64,000 nt of DNA from Brachionus rotundiformis (GCA_016802295.1 JAESIW010000203.1:500134-564133); one strand, 5' to 3'; shown: positions 13,108-27,362, counted from the first letter of the stretch. Translations and numbers: made by a program. Notes: generated from the sequence alone by a model not told the origin.

Positions 13108-16100
13108 TTCTTCTGTAGCTTTTTGCTCTTACTTTTTTTTTTGTTGGTAATTAATTGTTACAAAATTAAAAATTATTAAAATTTTCTACAAATTTTTGCT
13201 TGTTGCCAAACAGAAATTATCTAAATAGAGGAATTAAAACGAATATTTAATATAGTGATCTAATTTTAGATTTGAATAAATGAGCGCTCAAAATAGATAA
13301 AACAACAAAATGAGGATTGATAAAAAAGTTTTTAAATTAAGTTAAATTTAATAAAATTTTGTTTAAAAAAATTTAAATTTTAGTTTAACAAAAATATTCA
13401 AATATTAAAAATTAAATTTTAAAATTTGGAAAAAAGCACAGCTTTTCTCTTCTTCTTATTGTTAATAAAATATGATCGGACTATATTTTTTTGAAATTAA
13501 GTGAACATCACAGTCTTTTTTGTTTTTTTTTTATACTTTTTTTTTATATTTTATAAAAAAATGTTCAATTAATCAACTAAAACTTACTTGGTGTCTATTA
13601 TTTAATAAAATTTAGAATTTTTAAGCTTTTGAAAAGTTCAAGTATGAACAAAATTTTAGATAATTATAAACGTGAATGGGTTTGCTTGTGGATGACTGTG
13701 ATTATTTAACAAAATTACTTAAATGCACTAAATTCGAATAAACTTTTCAAAAAATAAAATTTATTTTTATATATTTTTATTTTATACTTTTTAATTAACT
13801 TGAAAATTGAATAGAAATTTTGCGCAATGCCTCAAGACTGGTGAAAAATCTGCCGCTGCTGACTAATCAACTTATTTTCCTCATAGGTATTAACTTAAAG
13901 TGAGACTTCTCTTGCCAAATTTTACCAATTCTAAATACTTGGATAAAAAATAATGGGTGTGTACGAGCTAATGTATCTGTGTGTTTATATGCAAATCTAG
14001 CTCTGTTCTTCCAAATAGCTCATTAGGCTCATTTGGAAATTAGACAGATAATAATTGCGCATTTTTCCTAATATAATTAATTACTTTTGGATGAAAGCGG
14101 TGGCTTGGAACACGCCTAGACACCAATAATGGTCCCTCTTGCCATTAATGCTTAGAACTAGTGCTTGGGCAAACAACTGGCTACACAGTGCAATGGCGTG
14201 GGACCAAAGGCAGTCAACTGGCGCCAATTGCATCAGCCAAATGGTTCAATTTGGATTCATTTGGCAAAAACTAAGCTAAACATAAAAGAAGCGTTAGTCT
14301 AAATGGAGAAAATAATTTCAAAATTTTAAATTCCAATATTCTTCTTTATTATAATTAGTTCTGCTATTGCTCCTCGGCGCTGATTTGCCCCCTTGGTGAA
14401 TTATCCATGTTCCTGTTAATGAGAGAGCAAAGCTATTTCTATGCTGAAATATTGCGTGCACTCTTTGGCAAAATGAATACATTGGTAATGTGTGAATTGT
14501 TTAGATAGAGATAAGCAATTTTTTTAACTTATTTTTTGATAAAAAATGCTGTGCACAATTTGAGCAGAATATCAATTTGTTCGAGCGATTGTCGATTAGG
14601 CAGCGTGAATTAATAAAAATTATGATTATTTATTCCAAGGCAAATAGTGGGATTTGGCCCGCTTACCATCCAAGCCATTTCTTCTAAAATTCATTCAATA
14701 ATCATAATTTAAAAGCGTCTTAGTTTAGAACCTTCTAGAAATTATAATTATATTCTAAATATTTAAATTTAAAATAATTTTATATTTTATTATATATTTT
14801 TATTTTATTTATTTTTCTCCATGAATACAATTAGCAAACAAGTAAGCGAAACAACGCAATATTAAGCGTCACTCGTTTGCTAGTCAAACCTTGGCAAAAA
14901 GCAATCTAAAAATAAAAAATTTCCACTGTTTTTTTTTTTTATTCTTTAATTTCTTTCATTTTTATTTAAAGATAATTTGAGGCCTATTTATGCCTAAAGG
15001 AAACTCAGCATTAAATTATAATACAAACTGAAATAATTTATAGATTTTTATTATAATTGGGCGCCTAGCATTTGCTTCCAGATTATTAATGGTTCAGGCC
15101 CCCTTTTTGCATTCTGCTGACTCAGCAAACTTATTTCAACCTCCTTAATGATGCTTTTATTTGTCATTTTGATTTGGTGCTGCAATCCAACAGTTTGCTT
15201 GATTGCATAATTAATAGAGCTGCTTAGTCAAGACAACCAAGCTAATCTTGTAATTTAATAATTATTACCAATTTTATGCCTTGTTTGCTCATAATAAAAC
15301 TCAATTGAAATTTTTTACATTTAAGTTCAATCAATCACTTTCTTCCTTATCTTTCTTATCTTTTGTTGAAAACAAAAGCTTTGCCAACCAAAAATTGGTT
15401 AGTGGAGAAAGAAAATAAAATTGACAAGCATCAGCTGGATTATGAAGGTTGGAAAAGTGTCATCTTAAATTATGGCCAGATTTTGGAGGCTTGAACACAT
15501 TTACCAGTAGTGTGATAATTCTGTATTATCTGCATATTAAATAGAAAAAAAAATTAATTCTACCTCTAAATTCAAGATAATAAAATTGGTTTTACAGCTT
15601 TGTTTGTTAAGATAGAAATTAACTTTTAATAATTTTTAACTTATTCAAAAAAAATGTCTATTTTGAAGCAAAAATTTGTTCAGATAATCAAACATTTTTA
15701 AAATTTAATCTAAATACTTTTAATTAGACCAATTCGAAAAGTAAATAAAACAAAAAAGTTATGTAATTTATACTCTATTTTCTTAAATCAAATACGCATT
15801 TTATTTTATTCTGTAAAAAAAGTTCGAAATAAATTAAAAAATAACAACAACCAGAGTTTATTTTGTAAAATGCTGATTTACCTTGAGATTTGAACATGCT
15901 CAGCTTACTTAAAACTTACCATAAACTTACCACGTATCAAACAACCTAAAATAATTTCTGTCAAAAAGCCTACTCTCGATTCAGTCTAAAGCAAAAATAA
16001 GTCTTTGTTAGGCTAATAAATTGGCAAATAGTATTTGGACCCATAAATCCATTTTATTAATAGTTAATTAATTCAAAAGATTAGACACAAGTTAATAAAC

Positions 16101-18413
16101 AGAAGTGTCTTAAGCAATACTTAATTGGATTTAGTTTTATTTATTTTACATGTTGGAAATTCTGGCAAAAAAATCTCCAAAATTTTAAGAAGGGTTTATA
16201 TAGGCTTTTTGCTTTGAACTTTAATTTGATATATATAGGCCACATTTTCGACTTTATTGTCTACAGATTATCTTAAAATATTTGCTCTTTATTAAAAATT
16301 TATACACTATTGGATGATATTCAAGAACAAGATACCAACCTAGCAAACACCTTAAATATTAATCTTATTTAAATAAAAACAAGTCATGTAATAGGTCATT
16401 TCTTAGACTAGGTATGAGAAAAATGCTCTTCTTTTTAAGAAAAGTGGTCACAAGTGACTTTTTTAATAAAAAAATTTAATAATTGATCTTAACTTTTGAA
16501 AAAAGTTATATAAAATATAATTTTCAGCTTGGAAACAACTCAACCAAAGCCACATTTTAAGCTTTTCCACGTGTACATGGTTAAAAATTTAATCGACTGG
16601 CAAACAAGTGTAATAAATTACAACTTAATTTAAACCTATTATTAAAAGAACCTGGGAGGTTTTTGCTTTTAAAAATACATTTTATCAACATTTTTCCAAA
16701 GATAAGTATAAATTTAGGCCATTAGATTATTCTAGATAAAGAGAAAATATTTGACAACACACAAATTTTTAACATACAATTAAAAATGAAATGCTTGCTG
16801 TGACAGAAATTGTCCAAAGGCTTGCAATCCATTGCACCAATCAATTAAATTAATACTTTGAAAATTTGTTTCTTTATCAGCTGATTAGATTTTTTAATAT
16901 AAGCCGAAAATATGCTAAAATGAAGATAAGATGAAGTGCTTGTGTGGCAGTTTATTTTTGTAGCCTTATACAAATTAAACTAATTGATATATTTTGATAG
17001 ATAAAAATGAATGGAAAACAAAAAGAGAAGAAAGTTGAAATTAGATGTAAAAATTATTTAAATTTATTTAATTAATAAAACATTTACCTGAAGAGCATAC
17101 AACAATAAAATTTAATATAATAAAAGACTCTTTTTTATTGTTAAATAAAAATTAGAAATTTTCTTTTAGAAAAATAAAAAAATAACTTGGAAAATTATTT
17201 TAATATTAAAATTCTTATCTTTATTTATTTTAGGAAAATTGAACATATTTTTGAAAGCTATCTGTGCATGTCTACTTATAAGATCTCATTTGAAAAAAAA
17301 AAAGCTTATATTTTTATCTCTAATATTTTTATCTATATTTTTATATCTCAAGTTCTTTTTTAAAAATTTATATCTCATTTTTGGACTAAGCTCGTACCAT
17401 TTTTCCCAAATAAATGGTCTCGAAATGTTCTCACGTTCAAATTTAGAATTAGAAAAATCAATTACTCGAATGAGTTTTTTTTTCTATCTAAAATTTGGTA
17501 AAACAAAAAAATTAAATTTTTTTTAAGCCTAAAATAAAAATAAAATTTATAACTTTTTATCTTAAATTTACGATCAGAATATGCGTTATTTTATTAAAAA
17601 AAATAGGCCTTGTGCCGTAAAAAAAATCTATTATTAATTGTAAAGTTTTAAATATAAGGAAAATTTTTGAAAAGGGAGTGTCTTGATAAAGATAAATGAA
17701 CAATTTTTATCTTATAAGATGAAAAAATCGATTCAGATCAAAAAAGACCTACTTCTTGATCGCAAATAGTGACACTTTTATTTTATCATTAATAAAATAA
17801 AATGATAATAAAATATATTTATTTGTGTTATAAAATACGATCATTTTATCCAAATTGAACAATTATATGTACTTTTACTTTTGACTGTCATGTGACTATT
17901 TTCAAAAAACGAAATTAATTAAGAAAAGAATTTACAAAATAGATAAAATTGTTTTTTTTGTTTTAATATTTATTTCATCATTTTCAAAATTAAAAAAATT
18001 CCAATATATTAAACTGACTAAAATTTTTTTCCTGTTTGACAAAATCTTGATTTATCTAAGCTTTAATTATCAATTGAGTTGGCATGATAAACAGAAAGAT
18101 TGAAAAGAATGGTAAAAATTTGGTTCACGAGCTAAAGTAAAATTCAATGAAATTTATATAAATAGCATTAAAATTAAGCTAAGTAGAGCTAGAGTAGAAT
18201 GCTAAGTAGAATACATCTTCAATTCATTGACAAGCAATGGTCATGTAGTGGGTGAACGGGGGTCATTTTACTAAATAGTTTCTGATTAAAAGAGAAGTTA
18301 AAAATTGGTTTATCCAGAGATGCATGAATAGATAAAAAGGCTAGAGGGGAATAAAGTAAAACCTACTACACAGATCTTATATTATTCGAACTATTATTTA
18401 AAATAATAGGAAA
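13108..18413. other. Gene desert between hexokinase and condensin D2 (left part)
   Basis: About 5.3 kb in which I see no supported exon, tRNA or rRNA. 13,840-15,520 is less A/T-biased and more complex than its flanks and could hold regulatory DNA. A small open frame at 17,239-17,526 is built from ATTTTTATCT-like low-complexity repeats and is not credible as a gene. Confidence 0.45.
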
Positions 18414-18914
18414 TAGTGTTGGATGCGGTCAGACGAACCCGGTCCACTTGGCCGGTCAGCTTGACAGTCCAATTTTTAGACCGTATAAACATACAGCATT
18501 AATTAAATTTAAAAAAAAAAAGACATTTTATTAAATTATTTTACCTGTTAAAAAAAGTTTTTATTTTTGATAGTTTTTTTTTGCATTTTTCACATTTTTT
18601 TTTAATCTAATAATGTTTGTTTATTTGTTTTAATAAATTTTAAAATAAATCTTTTTTCATTTACTTAATTAAATAAAATATCTTTTTTTTTAATTTTTTT
18701 AATATTTAATTAATGCCGTATTTTTATTTTTTTTCTTTATTCACTCCTTGTGGAGCATAGGGTCACTTGATTTTTTTGTTACTAGTTTGTTTTACTTAGG
18801 AAATCGGGTAGTTAGCCCTACGCCCACTTACAGGTTGCCTAATTAAGTGGACACGGTCATGGTTTTAAAAATTTTTGCCCGGATCGGGGTCGGCTTGTAC
18901 GGATTCCAGCACTA
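18414..18914. mobile_element. Non-autonomous hAT-like element (MITE), about 501 bp
   Basis: The left end TAGTGTTGGATGCGG and the right end, read as its reverse complement TAGTGCTGGAATCCG, form imperfect terminal inverted repeats. The similarity continues inward (GACGAACCCGGTCC against GCCGACCCCGATCC). Directly outside lie ATAGGAAA (18406-18413) and ATAGAAAA (18915-18922), an 8-base target duplication with one mismatch. Eight-base duplications and ends of the form YAGNG are typical of the hAT superfamily. The interior is AT-rich and has no transposase frame, so the element depends on enzyme made elsewhere. The ends are visibly GC-richer than the surroundings. Confidence 0.75.
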
Positions 18915-19252
18915 ATAGAAAACATAACTAACAGCCTAGAGATAGATGGAGGTGAGATAACAAGGACTTGATAATAAGGTGTTGATGGATGCTATTTCTG
19001 GAATTGGAATTTGCTGGTTAGAAGCTGATATTACCAAATATTAGCCATTCTACCAATTTAAATCTCATTTCATTTACTAGATTGTTTAAATTTGCTCAAC
19101 TTAGGTACCACTTTGACTCCTATTATAATTATGAGACTTATTTAATCTAGATTTAATTAATAAAAAAAAAAATAAATATGATTACAAAGATGAGTTTAAT
19201 TTTTATTTACAAAGATAGAAAAATATCTATTTACAGAAAAAAAAAGATGAAT
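18915..19252. other. Short spacer between MITE and condensin D2 3' end
   Basis: AT-rich sequence with no exon seen. It contains the 3' UTR of the minus-strand condensin gene. A polyadenylation signal (TTTATT on the plus strand) overlaps the stop codon at 19252-19257, with another at 19202. Confidence 0.4.
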
Positions 19253-22200
19253 TTATTCTGAATCAGAAGTGGAGTCAGTGTTATCAGACGTGTTGTCTTC
19301 TTGTTCAGAAGAGGACTCGACAACTGTGCGCCTATTTCTTGTCACATTCGCTTTACCATTGTTTTTGTTCATCTTTTGCGCTTGTTTAGCCGCCATCTTT
19401 CCCCTAAGAGTAGACCTTGGGTTCTGTTTTCTGGCATCGGACTCAGCAGCAGACATTGGTTCTGCGGACTCGGAACCCGAAGCGCCATCTTGGTCTTCCC
19501 TCAAACTCATGTCATTATTTGCCTCTTCGCTCAAACCTTTTTGCTTAACTTCATCAATTTGCTTTTCCAACTCATCGATTAACAATTTGGTCTCATTTTT
19601 GAGCATTGGCAACTTTCGCGCATTTTTCAATATGGTCTGCTTGAATGTGTCATAAACTGACTGGTAAAAAAGCTTGTCAGCATACCATTTGAATGTTTCT
19701 TTGAGCTTTTTGATGCCATTTTCGCTCAATTGAACTTTGGACAAACAAAATACCAAGTCTCTACACTTTCGCTCAGATATATTGGCCTGTCTGAATCCGT
19801 GGCACAGCTTTTCGATCAATGTTTCGCATTGTTTGTCTCGCTTGATAAACGTGAACAGATAAGTGACTATTTGTCTGAAAGACTCTTCGGATATTTCGCG
19901 GGCAGTGTAGATCTCATCATTGGAAGCGGTCGAGCCACCACCAGCACCACCGCCGCCGCCGCTCAATTGACTGATTATGTCCGGCATGGCGTTGTATATG
20001 ACCAGACCATTGTTTCGTTGAGACAGCTCGCTGAAAAATAGCTTGGCCAGCGAGCTTATTTGGCTATTTTGGTCAATGGTGCATAGGGCTATTTCAAATA
20101 TTTGACCTCTTGTTTTGATCATTTCTTTGAGAATTAGATGCGACAGAACCCTAATGGTGTTCATTCGCACTGCCGGAGAGTTCATGTCCCTCAATGGCAG
20201 GTACAAATGGCTTGTCCAGGGCTCAAGAGCGTTCGGAAACCGATAGACCAAATCGCCTATGCCGATTATAAGCTGAGATCTAATTTTTGGATTTGGCGAC
20301 TTTTCCATCAGAGTGAACAATAGCTGCAGGTTTTCGGTGCACAGTTTTTGCGACAGGGCCATTAGACGGACAAACGTCATGGCGCAAGTGAGCACCAAAT
20401 TGTCCGGATACTTGCTTTGCTCCCTAAGGATGTAAACAATGCCTGGCAGTTGTTGGGCAAGGAGACTGTTAACGCCATGCTTTGGCTGCGACACGGCCAC
20501 TTTTTGCTCAATTACGCTCTCAATGAACATTAGTTCAGCATCTTCGGCCTCGGCGCCTTGCAGTCCCATGTCTTCTTCCAAATTGGCATCCACGCCCAAC
20601 GACTGTCTGTTCAATGACTTGTTTGAACGCATCGATTTTCGCCTCGATTTGGAATTTTTGACACTTTTCTGGTTCTCTTTGTTTTCTTTGCACATTTTTC
20701 GCCTCTTAAGCTCACAGACTATGAATTGGTTCAAGAAAACAAGCAGCTTGGTGGCTACAATTCCAATTAAATTGTAGAAACGGTTCAAAACCAATGAGTT
20801 AAGCTTGAACTGTGGCTCATCTGTTGGGCAGCTTGATTGACCAAGAGATTTAAGCGGGCCTATTTGGTCAATTAGTTTGAGGACAAGATTTTCGATGAGA
20901 ACTATTGGATTGTCGGCTAGCTTAAATATGCATGTGATGGCGTTTTCCATCATTGGTGTCCATTTTGTGGTGTTCAAATTGGTCAATTGGCAACTAAGAA
21001 TTTCATTCAATCTGTCAAAAAGTTGATGATTGTTGACCAATTTGAATGGTTCGTTTTTGAACTGAAGTCTTGGCTGGACGTAAGATGTGTCCATCTCGGT
21101 GTCTTCATCGTCGCGGCCTTTGGTCTTCTTGGCCTTGCGGCCACTATCGCGCACCACTGAGCTAAGATCCTGCTGAGTCAACTGCTTGGTGCTCACATCT
21201 GGGCTGATGTATGACAATGCAAGACACGTTTCTGAGTAGATGAGCATTTCCAGATCACTGGCTTCGGTCTGACCGGGCAGTTTTAGGCCAAAATCGATCA
21301 ACACTTGAATATTGGCCTTTCCCTTGCCAGGTATCCGCTTTATTATCATGGACAGAAGCAAAATTGAATGAAACCGTGTCAATGTCGGCTTTTCCAAGTC
21401 CGAAAATATTTCCCAAAAAATTTGAATAACAGAGCCTAATTTATTAAATTAAATTAGCATTTTAATTAATAAAATTATTAAAAATGGTTGGAATCAATTT
21501 TTTATTTGTAATTTATATAATTAACATGACCAAATTCAGGAAAAAAGTGACAAAGCCTAATTTAGTTAAAATAAATTTTTTTAAATTTATCTTATTAATT
21601 TAAAGTCAATTGATTAGACTCTTCATTAAATTAAAATGACTAAAATACCGGAAAAAAAGTAACAGAGCCTAATTTATCTAAAATTAAATTAGCAAATTTT
21701 AAAATTTTAAATTATAATAAGATTAATAAAAATGGTCGGAATCTTTCATAATAAAATGTATCTATTTTGTCACAATAAAAGATTATCTACTAATAATAAA
21801 TTATTAATTAAAAGTAATTAGTATTTTTTAAAAAGTCAATTTATTTATCCAAATTAGATCTATTTAAGTAAATTTTTTCTTTTTTTTGTTGGGGGTAGAT
21901 TTTAAATAAGCAGAAAATAGATAAGTTAGTTCATATTAAATGACAATGTTTTACCTTCGAGCTCACCGTTGATCACAAATTCGCCAATAAGTTCCTCCAA
22001 TGCGCCACGTTCACATATAGACAAATCCTGAACAAGTTTGAGTAGTTGTTTGGCAATTTTGAGTGGTTGTTGTTGTCTCGTATCTGACTTTAGATACAAC
22101 CTTTTGTAGGCATTAATGACCGCATCCTTGACTGTTTTTTCCGAATTGACCACTAGAGCCAGCATTTTGCGTATACCAAACAACATGTCTGTAAAACCAT

Positions 22201-25200
22201 GCTCGTAACAGGTCACAAAAAAACTAATCACTTCCAAAATGTCAGTCTGGGTCTTGCTAAATAGCAATTTTGACAATTTTGGAATGGCATTTTCAATTTG
22301 GTTGACAAAACCGAGCATGTCTTTAAGATAATTAACTTTACTCTTTTGAATTAGGACCATTTGATCATGTTTTTCTTTCTGGGCCTGAAGTTCAACGTCG
22401 TTTTGATCCTCATTCATTGCCTCTTCATCTTGGTCATCTGCTTCAGCATTTTTGGGCTCTACCAACTTGTTAAGCTCTTCGATCAACTTGTCGCTTTCCT
22501 TATTCAACTCATTCAGCACTTGTTCTTCTTTGCTCAGCTCACCATTTATCTGCTCCAGACTCATTTCCACGCTCTTGATTCCAAACGGATTTTTCCTAAT
22601 CAAATCACAAAGCAATTGAAATGCGCTTTTTCTTACACTCGATGCCACATCCTCCATTCTGCCAACACATCGCCTCATCAGCTCGTTTATGTAGTGCAAT
22701 GGAATGCAGTTCTCTTCGGACAAACGGCGCCATATTTGCAATGTCTTGGACCTGGCTACTGCGTTCGTGTCATGAATGTGGTCCATCAGATGGTCAAGGA
22801 GCTCATCTCTGGCTTGTTTGGTCTTCAAATCAGACATGTTTTCCTTATTCAAAACTTTGATTAATATTTCACCATATATGTAAAGAACTGAATTTCTCAT
22901 TAGATAGGACTCTTCGTCCTGAAACTCTTGCACCAAGCTCAAGTATGGCAAAAATTGAGAGGCCAATCTATCTGCTAGTTCGACTAGAAATTGAGAGTAA
23001 AATTTTAGATTTGGATTTTCCTTGTTGCCAGTGCCAGTGGACAAATTTGCATGACTAAATTCTCTCAATATGTCAGGCAGTATTGACTCGTAGCCCTGTT
23101 GGAGTACGCATGTTTGGATCAAATCTGCATAAACCGAGCTAAAGTGCTCGTAATGTGGCAAAGTTTGGACAATCATGACACAAGCACTGTACGAATGATT
23201 GTATTTTTTGATCATTATTGCCAGAATGTGGCATAGATGGTCCTTGATAACTTTACGCTGCTGTGGTCTAATTGAATTGCTTTGACATGTTTCCATTAAT
23301 TTATAGCAAAGGTTGGTAAAAGTCCTTTAAATTGTAAAATTAATTGGTTCTAGATTTACTGATTTGGATGTTTTTCTCATAATTAATTATTGTCTAGTTT
23401 TAGAATGCAAAAATTAAGCTTATTAAAATAATTATATAATCAAGAAAAAACATTTTTTAAAATAATAAATTAATTCTTAGTCTTAAAACAAATGGTAATT
23501 AATAAGGAATTAAATTTAGGCAACTTAAAATTTTATTCAATACCAATTATTATTTGTGTAGATAGAGAAATGACAACTGTATTAAAAAATTAAAAAGATT
23601 GTGTTTAAAAATTAATTGTTTTTTGTAGAAAATCAAGTTTATGAAAATAGTTTTTGAGCATGATAATCATGATTGACCATTTACCTAATGACTCTGTATT
23701 TGTAAAATTTTTGTACAGATAATTAGCTATTTGAAAATTTGTCATAAAAATATTATAAAACTAAATGAACTATAATTAAAAAACACTTTAAAACATGTTT
23801 TGATAGCATGGTCAATAAATCTCTATCATTAAGCTCATTTTGCCAAATAAACAAGGATCTAATGGAATATCTAGACAACTTATCAGATATTAGGTTAGCG
23901 AGTGACGATCTTTACTCAAACAAGTAAAAAATTAATTCTCAATTTATGTTTAAATACTTATTAAAATGAATTCATATGAAAAATATAAAGACGTAGTCTC
24001 TCTTTTGGACCTTTGGAGTTTAAGCCGCGAAATAAGTAAAACTATTAAATGTAGTTAAAAGTTTATTAAATGGAATCCGAAATTATAACAATAATGTAGT
24101 GGTTTAAATTGTGGATAGAATGTGTGTTTTGTAGCTGCAGACTAACCAATATAAACATTTAATAATGGTAACAAGTAGAGACTTGTGGAGAATTGGGTCT
24201 TAACAACGATCTAGATAATAATTTAAGAATAAAACTGCCTTAAATTAAGTAATTAGAGTATTCAAAAAAATTTTTAAACGTTATATTCTGAGACATTTCA
24301 GAATTCAATGAATAAGTGTTTTGTGAAATTTAGTACAATGGAACAGAAAAATTGTAAAATTTTTTGAACTTTTTTTGCTCAATTGACTTTTGCTTTTGAT
24401 GGAACTCTGTGAGGCTCAAATTGATAAAGAAATACTCAGACTGAATTTATGAATACTGCAATAGTCTTAATGGTAAAGCGCTAATTTTTGCGCTGGTATT
24501 AACCACAATACCACAGGAACTACTACTGTGAATTTTGGAACAAAAAAGAAAAAAAAATTCGAAAAGATCTTAATTTTGTCTGCAAAAACTGTGCAATTTT
24601 CCTCTAATGATTTTCAAATACATGTAGTCTTAGTAGCAAACTTGCACAGTTCTTGCCAAGACCAGATTTATGATGTCAAGGGTTACACTACTGCAATCGC
24701 TTCAAAACCCAATATGACTGCAGTTTACCACTACTTAAGTTTAAAAAGAGATAACTCAAATCAATAATTGTAATAATTTAAACTGATAATTTTAAACAGA
24801 AGATAATATATGATAGATAAAAAAATTTTATTTAGAAAAAATATAAATTAATTATTTACGTGACAAATTGCTCTTCGACAATGGGCGGCTCCCACAACTT
24901 TTGGATATTTAGGTCAACAATTTTAACCAAACAGGCCAGAACTTTTTCTTTAATGTCATTCCAATCAAAATGAGATGCGGACTCGTTTATGGACAGGTCC
25001 AGATTGGCTTTTTTGGTGACAGTTTTTTTGCTTGTTTTCTAGTCACCACAGAAATTAAAATTATTAAATTTTCTTTTGGTTTATATTTCATTTTACTTTA
25101 TTGGTTTGTGTAAGAAGCTCATTTTCTTTCGAGGAAAGAAATTTTTTTTCCAGAAAATTGGAAAACTCAACTGTCAAATAGATCAATATTTTTAAACTAT

Positions 25201-25605
25201 TCAAATAGTTGATCCTGGTGTCTGATGAAATTTTGTCCGAGAGGATTTTTTTAAGGTCACTCTCGAGCAATTGAAGTCCACGGATTAGAATGTTCATTAT
25301 TTCGTCAAGTGTCTCTGTTTTTAGTTGTGTCACATTGCTACATTGCAGATGTTAATTAAAACTCTAATTAAAATGAATAATTGATTTTGAGCTTACTAAA
25401 GACAACTGTATATTATATTAAAGTTTTCGATGATGCTGCAAACGCCTTGAGCCTTGATGCTTCTCTCACATTCTTAAACAAAAATATTAGGTTGGTTTAT
25501 TTTGATGGTTGGTGTTGGGGTTTTACGAGCTAATTTGCTGAGGGCTTCGCGCAAACTTAGAGTGTCATGTACAGAAGGTAAAAGCGCTTCGATAAAAGTC
25601 GCCAT
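19253..25605 (-). CDS. NCAPD2: Condensin complex subunit 1 (NCAP-D2, CND1)
   Basis: Six exons on the minus strand: 25605-25527, 25472-25397, 25337-25097, 25038-24860, 23324-21955 and 21435-19253. All phases agree and give 1,375 residues, close to the roughly 1,400 of animal NCAP-D2. This HEAT-repeat subunit of condensin I helps compact mitotic chromosomes. Family blocks seen in order: IIENFNIIYSCLY (N-terminal), ASHFDWNDIKEKVLACLVKI with IQKLWEPPIVEEQF, KYNHSYSACVMIVQTL, ESYLMRNSVLYIYGEIL, VRKSAFQLLCDLIRKNPF, the DMLFGIRKMLALV block, then the CND1 core FTLMEKSPNPKIRSQLIIGI and LYLPLRDMNSPAVRMNTIRV. The C-terminus is basic, then ends in a Ser/Asp/Glu-rich tail likely to be phosphorylated. The start ATG gives a short N-terminus that splices in frame to the conserved helices. 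Introns are short except intron 4 (23,325-24,859). Two of the five introns use AAG acceptors. Confidence 0.95.
23325..24859 (-). other. Large intron 4 of condensin D2
   Basis: The only long intron of this gene (1.5 kb; its other introns are about 50-520 bases). Most is A/T-rich, but 24,370-24,770 is clearly less biased. That block contains a small hairpin (CACAG...CTGTG near 24,515) and a 79-codon plus-strand frame without an ATG at its start. No known RNA or domain was recognised in it. Confidence 0.6.
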
Positions 25606-27214
25606 TGTTTTATACAATATTATTGATTTAAAATTTTTGTTTGATTATGGTTGTGTTTATTTTTTTTCTTATTACAGATTCAAATTTTGTCGGTTATTTA
25701 CCTTGAACTTGAATTTTTCAGTTATAGTCAAAAATATTGTCTTATTTTTTTTTCAATATGCATTTCACAATTTATAAGAATAAATAATTGTTTAACTTTT
25801 TACTTATAAGTTGAATTTTTAAGTTAATAATTTAGATAAGACATTTTTTGAGAATATTTTAGATTTTATTTTTAAGAATTTGAATGCAAGATAATATCTT
25901 TATTGTTCAGGATTCAATGGTTGATTTTTGTCTAAATGTATCTACTCTTTTAACTTATAATTTAAAAAATACTTAGAGTGTAGAATTAAATATTATTTTT
26001 TTGATGATAAACTTTAATTTGCTAGAAAAGCTGTTTTTTTTTACTTTATATATTTTTACTATTTTGCATTTATTTTTACTTGAAAAATTAAAATAATAAC
26101 TAATTAAGTTTTGAACTAAATTTTTTTATACTACACATAAAATATAAATTTATTAGATTCATACAATTTATTATCTTTAGAGCAAGCATATTAATTTTGA
26201 TTTATTGAGGGTAGCAAACTTTAAAATATTAAACGACTTGCTTTAACCATTTTTTTAGGAAAATGTAGCTTTAATAAATTAAATTAAGCAAATACCTTGA
26301 AATTTCAAAATTAAATTATTCAGTCAAAGATCATTTATTTTCTAAATTTAAATTAAATTTATACTTAATAGTTTGTTTGATAAAAGCTTCAAATAAAAAC
26401 ACTTATGATAAAATCAACTTTGAGATTGTTTTAAAATTTTTAGTTTGAAAGAAATAAAAATAAAATGTATTATTTAAAATTTCTTCATTTTAAATTATAG
26501 ATTTTTTAAAGTTTTTTAGTTTTTTAATGTAAATAAATAGATTAATTAATATTTCATGTATTAACAAAATAAGGAATTCAACTAAAAATAAAATCAAATT
26601 TTAAAAATAAATCTTTTTTTCTTAATTATACACAAATCACAACAAGTTTAGATATTAAGAAGATTTTTTTGTCATATGATTTGTTTATTTATAAAGAATT
26701 TGCTTTTAAAATTGTTTAAATATTTAAATTTTTGATAGAATAAATTTTTTAATAAAAAATTTGAAAATAATCGAACCATTAACCATTCATATGTACAGTT
26801 AAGAATCTTTTCTAAAAATAATAATGATTGTGATTTAACTGATCAATTTTTAAAAGATGAAATAATTAATTTCAAAATTATAATATTAAAAAGGTTCATA
26901 GAGTTTGACATTTGTTTTCTAATATTTTCTAATACTTATTTGCTGAATAATTAAATTTTTAAAGTACAATAAGATTTTTATTTATTTAATTTTAAAATTT
27001 TGTTTATTTTTTAGGCTTATTTTTATAAGCCCAAGGGTTAAATTGCTTGATTTTCTCTTAAATTCTAAATCATTTTGATATTCTCGAAGATTTGTAATAC
27101 CTAAATTGATGGTTATTTACATTCAATTTTTATAGTCTGTCATTGTGTTCTATTTATTATCTGATGTGTTTTGAAATTGATACCCTTGGAAAAGATCGAG
27201 CCTTGATAGCCCTG

Positions 27215-27362
27215 ATCGATCAATAAGTTAATACAAAATTTATTAGATAGTAACTCCTGGTCATCATACTTTCAGTCGCTCTTAAGGTCTTTCTTGAATC
27301 CTTCTCTTTAGTAAAGGTGTTCCTTCCATTCTAAGTACATGTCCAACCCACTAAAGTCTTTT
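27215..27362 (-). pseudogene. Decayed C-terminus of non-LTR reverse transcriptase
   Basis: On the minus strand the frame reads WVGHVLRMEGTPLLKRRIQERP between stop codons. This resembles the '(R)WxGHVxRM....P' stretch near the C-terminus of endonuclease/reverse-transcriptase proteins of non-LTR retrotransposons. In-frame stops on both sides show it is dead. The remainder of the element was not found nearby. The assignment rests on this one motif. Confidence 0.5.

Noticed and set aside
17239..17526. 95-codon plus-strand frame
   Set aside because: Low-complexity A/T repeats, no ATG in good context, no domain resemblance.
19269..20777. Several plus-strand frames opposite condensin D2
   Set aside because: They are shadows of the GC-richer condensin coding exon on the other strand.
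24528..24767. 79-codon plus-strand frame in a condensin intron
   Set aside because: No ATG at its start, no recognised motif, lies within an intron of a well-supported gene; kept only as a composition note.
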